Source: DASXRC01 sp036506495
Lineage (GTDB): Bacteria > Actinomycetota > Actinomycetes > Mycobacteriales > Micromonosporaceae
NCBI GenBank assembly: GCA_036506495.1
Contig: DASXRQ010000013.1
Location: 1 to 7,663 of the forward strand
Reading direction: 5' to 3'
DNA length: 7,663 bases
A program made the translations under genes and the position numbers. Within the stretch, counting starts at the first letter, position 1. Each line of letters begins with the position of its first letter. The notes beneath the pieces were generated by a model. The model saw only the letters and a list, made by a program, of their open reading frames with translations, searched no databases and was not told where the DNA came from. Of this stretch, positions 6,264-7,663 are shown one piece after another.

Positions 6264-6569
6264 CGGGCGGGCGGGCGAAAGGTCCTATGGCCCGCGATCA
6301 GACCAAGATCGGGCGCACTCAATTCGGCAGATCCGTACGTTCTACACGCGGTGCAGTCTTGCCACCTAACGCAGCGACCAACACGGAAGTCCGCCGCGAC
6401 GGGTAGCGCGAGGACGCCGATCAGGCTGAGGTCGCCCACGCTTGCGACGAGGCCGCTCGTGCGATCGTGCGCGAGTTACGGCCAGCCGTGCGCGATCGTG
6501 AACTTCTCGCAAGCCCCTTGCGTATCAGGAATCAGCAGGCTGGCTGTGTCCAACGGCGCGAACCCTCAG
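6264..6569. other. About 300 bp without a convincing gene
   Basis: Base composition is mixed and less GC-rich than the genes. The only coding-like stretch runs after a TAG at 6404 in the frame of the downstream gene: REDADQAEVAHACDEAARAI, then VRELRPAVRDRELLASP (about 6407-6520), helical in character with mostly G/C third positions. It has no start with a ribosome binding site and may be another relic. It runs in frame into the secreted-protein gene, but the well-placed AAAGGAG shows that the gene starts later. I see no tRNA, transposase or terminal inverted repeats. Confidence 0.5.
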
Positions 6570-6583
6570 AAAAGGAGTCGCCC

Positions 6584-7192
6584 ATGCGTGGTCTACGGTT
6601 GCCGCGAGGCCGATCCGCCCACCGATCTTCGCGGCCGTACAGGTACGTCGTCTCCCTGCTCGCCGCTCTGGCGGTGCTTGCCGTACCGGCCGTCGCACGG
6701 GCCGCGAAGGGCTTCACAGAGCAGGTTGCCTCCGCCCGCTGGTCGACCCCGTTCCAGTGCCCGGATGGCTCCACGGCCGCCGACGGCCGCCTGATCGTGG
6801 AGACGGACAACTTTGTCGAGGCGGGGACGACGCCTGACCCCAATCCGCCCCTCAGGGTCGGGTTCGTGGGCCAGTGCCCGGACGGCACGTTCAGCTGGGG
6901 CTTCGTACAGGCGGCGCCGACGCAGTTCGACCCGGACCTCAAGAACGTGACAATCAGCGGCACGTTCGCAAACGTGCGGGACAACAGGGGCGGGTTGCAC
7001 ACGGTTTCGGTCAACGCCCGCTGGACCGGGACCGGACCGATCATGACCACGGTCAACGGGCCCGGGTCTATGCGCAAGGAGCGCTCGGCGACGGCGACAG
7101 CGACGATCGTCTTCGACGGCAACACGCTCGTCGACAGCGCCGCTAACTTCCCGTTCCCCGCGCCGTTCATCCGAGTCGATACGGAGAAGTAG
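6584..7192 (+). CDS. Secreted protein of unknown family with two QCPDG motifs
   Basis: I do not recognise this 202-residue protein. The start is clear: AAAGGAG (6571-6577) lies six bases before the ATG. The N-terminus has several arginines (RGLRLPRGR, RSSRPYR), then a hydrophobic run YVVSLLAALAVLAVPAVARA, with a signal-peptidase-I-type A-R-A site at 38-40, so cleavage after A40 and export by Sec are likely. The mature part (about 162 residues) has only two cysteines, C59 in FQCPDGS and C98 in GQCPDGT, in near-identical contexts 39 residues apart; they may form a disulfide. The rest alternates short beta-like stretches (RLIVETDNFV, NVTISGTFANV, HTVSVNARWTG, TATATIVFDGN), suggesting a small beta-sandwich. 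No catalytic motif or anchor is visible. Two hairpins follow at once, so it is probably monocistronic. Confidence 0.85.
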   Translation: MRGLRLPRGRSAHRSSRPYRYVVSLLAALAVLAVPAVARAAKGFTEQVASARWSTPFQCPDGSTAADGRLIVETDNFVEAGTTPDPNPPLRVGFVGQCPDGTFSWGFVQAAPTQFDPDLKNVTISGTFANVRDNRGGLHTVSVNARWTGTGPIMTTVNGPGSMRKERSATATATIVFDGNTLVDSAANFPFPAPFIRVDTEK

Positions 7193-7212
7193 CTCAAGCA
7201 CCGGCTTGAGCT
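7191..7212 (+). terminator. Hairpin overlapping the stop codon of the secreted-protein gene
   Basis: AGCTCAAGC-ACCG-GCTTGAGCT is a perfect 9-bp stem with a 4-nt loop. It begins at the second base of the TAG stop codon. There is no U-run. It could terminate transcription or protect the 3' end of the mRNA. Confidence 0.6.
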
Positions 7213-7230
7213 CGTCAGGCTGATTGAAGG

Positions 7231-7261
7231 AGGAGGCCGACCGCACGGAGGCCGGCCTCCT
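7231..7261 (+). terminator. Second hairpin after the secreted-protein gene
   Basis: AGGAGGCCG (7231-7239) pairs perfectly with CGGCCTCCT (7253-7261) around a 13-nt loop, and the T-containing stretch GGTCCTTGT follows. With the preceding hairpin it probably forms a tandem terminator. Because the next gene is convergent, it may act on both strands. Confidence 0.65.
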
Positions 7262-7480
7262 GGTCCTTGTGGACGCGACAGTGGCGCGCGGCCGGCTACG
7301 GGCGTCGTCGCCCGGCGCTCCGGCGGCTGTCATGACCACCGTTGCCGTCACCGCAGCTGTCACTCCCACGAACGGGACTCTTGGCCAACGCGAACGGCCT
7401 GGGTCAGGATGAGCCGTTCCCCTGCCCGATGCTGAACTGGGCAAGGACGATGATCGGCCTGCCGCCGCTGCCGCCGCCGG
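7262..7480. other. Intergenic stretch between convergent genes
   Basis: I see no convincing gene here. Open frames on both strands are short, lack ribosome binding sites, or read antisense through the secreted-protein gene. A short GCC-rich run (about 7459-7479) lies just beyond the stop of the minus-strand gene at the window edge. Confidence 0.5.
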
Positions 7481-7663
7481 TCACCCAGCGACGGACCCGG
7501 TGATACTGATCGAGTCCACCTCCAGGAGCGGCACGGTCGTGTTACCGCCGATCTGGGTGGCGTATGAGTACGAGCCGACCACAGTCACGTTGGCGGTGAA
7601 GGGTTCGTTCTCGACGAGGTTGGCCAGCGCGGTGTCACCGCTGTGACAGAAGTCGGACAGCCG
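7481..7663 (-). CDS. C-terminal 60 residues of an unrecognised protein
   Basis: On the minus strand the frame is open from the window edge to a TGA at 7483-7481. It reads RLSDFCHSGDTALANLVENE, then PFTANVTVVGSYSYATQIGG, then NTTVPLLEVDSISITGSVAG. The third positions and composition look coding. The alternation of LANLVENEPFTANVTVVGSY and VPLLEVDSI is reminiscent of the last strands of a small OB-fold, as in tRNA_anti-like domains of bacterial exported proteins, but this is a weak visual resemblance and I assign no function. The N-terminus lies outside the window. It converges on the secreted-protein gene. Confidence 0.65.
   Translation of the reverse strand, partial: RLSDFCHSGDTALANLVENEPFTANVTVVGSYSYATQIGGNTTVPLLEVDSISITGSVAG

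Noticed and set aside
6242..6439. Minus-strand 65-codon open frame
   Set aside because: It has no ribosome binding site and no recognisable motif; kept only as part of the gene-free stretch.
6500..6526. GAAC-N17-CGTATC resembling an ECF sigma-factor promoter upstream of the secreted-protein gene
   Set aside because: The match is short and the -10 is imperfect; such patterns occur often by chance, and no ECF gene is in view.
6593..7444. Minus-strand open frame with a hydrophobic, signal-like N-terminal part
   Set aside because: It covers the secreted-protein gene in antisense, includes both terminator hairpins, and lacks a ribosome binding site.

Overview
The window is high-GC DNA with strong G/C preference at third codon positions. 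Genes start at ATG, GTG or TTG, and at least two look leaderless. This points to an actinomycete. The family set (DUF4032 protein, duplicated-RCK NAD-binding membrane protein, ITDP-type repeat remnant) fits Micromonosporaceae or a relative, but the genus cannot be fixed from the sequence alone.

Layout. (1) 1-780 (+): 3' part of a DUF4032 kinase-like gene, ending 10 bp from the convergent stop of (2). (2) 791-2668 (-): a large RCK/TrkA-type NAD-binding membrane protein with two Rossmann domains flanking a two-helix pore module whose selectivity filter is not K+-like. (3) 2734-3423 (+): a short-chain dehydrogenase divergent from (2). Both starts sit 6-7 nt after a TANNNT box, so both transcripts are probably leaderless. 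(4) 3439-3798 (+): an Imm8-type immunity protein right behind the dehydrogenase, with no toxin gene in view. (5) 3931-4890 (-): a zinc-free MDR quinone-oxidoreductase-like enzyme, preceded by and overlapping a possible small gene (4890-5144, -). (6) 5155-5195: two palindromes almost identical to the classical Tn10 tet operators. (7) 5215-5847 (+): a TetR-type repressor whose DNA-binding head resembles TetR but whose drug pocket does not. (8) About 5890-6263: a frameshifted remnant of a protein with 40-residue repeats, then about 320 bp without a convincing gene. (9) 6584-7192 (+): an unrecognised secreted protein with two QCPDG motifs, followed by two hairpins. (10) 7481-7663 (-): the C-terminal end of another gene, cut by the window edge.

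The clearest working unit is 4890-5847. The TetR-type repressor probably binds the two tet-like operators and represses itself, the small ORF and the MDR oxidoreductase until an unknown ligand, probably not tetracycline, releases it. The remaining genes look like individual housekeeping or accessory genes. The stretch 5850-6580 looks like a decaying locus. I see no phage, transposase, CRISPR array, tRNA or rRNA.
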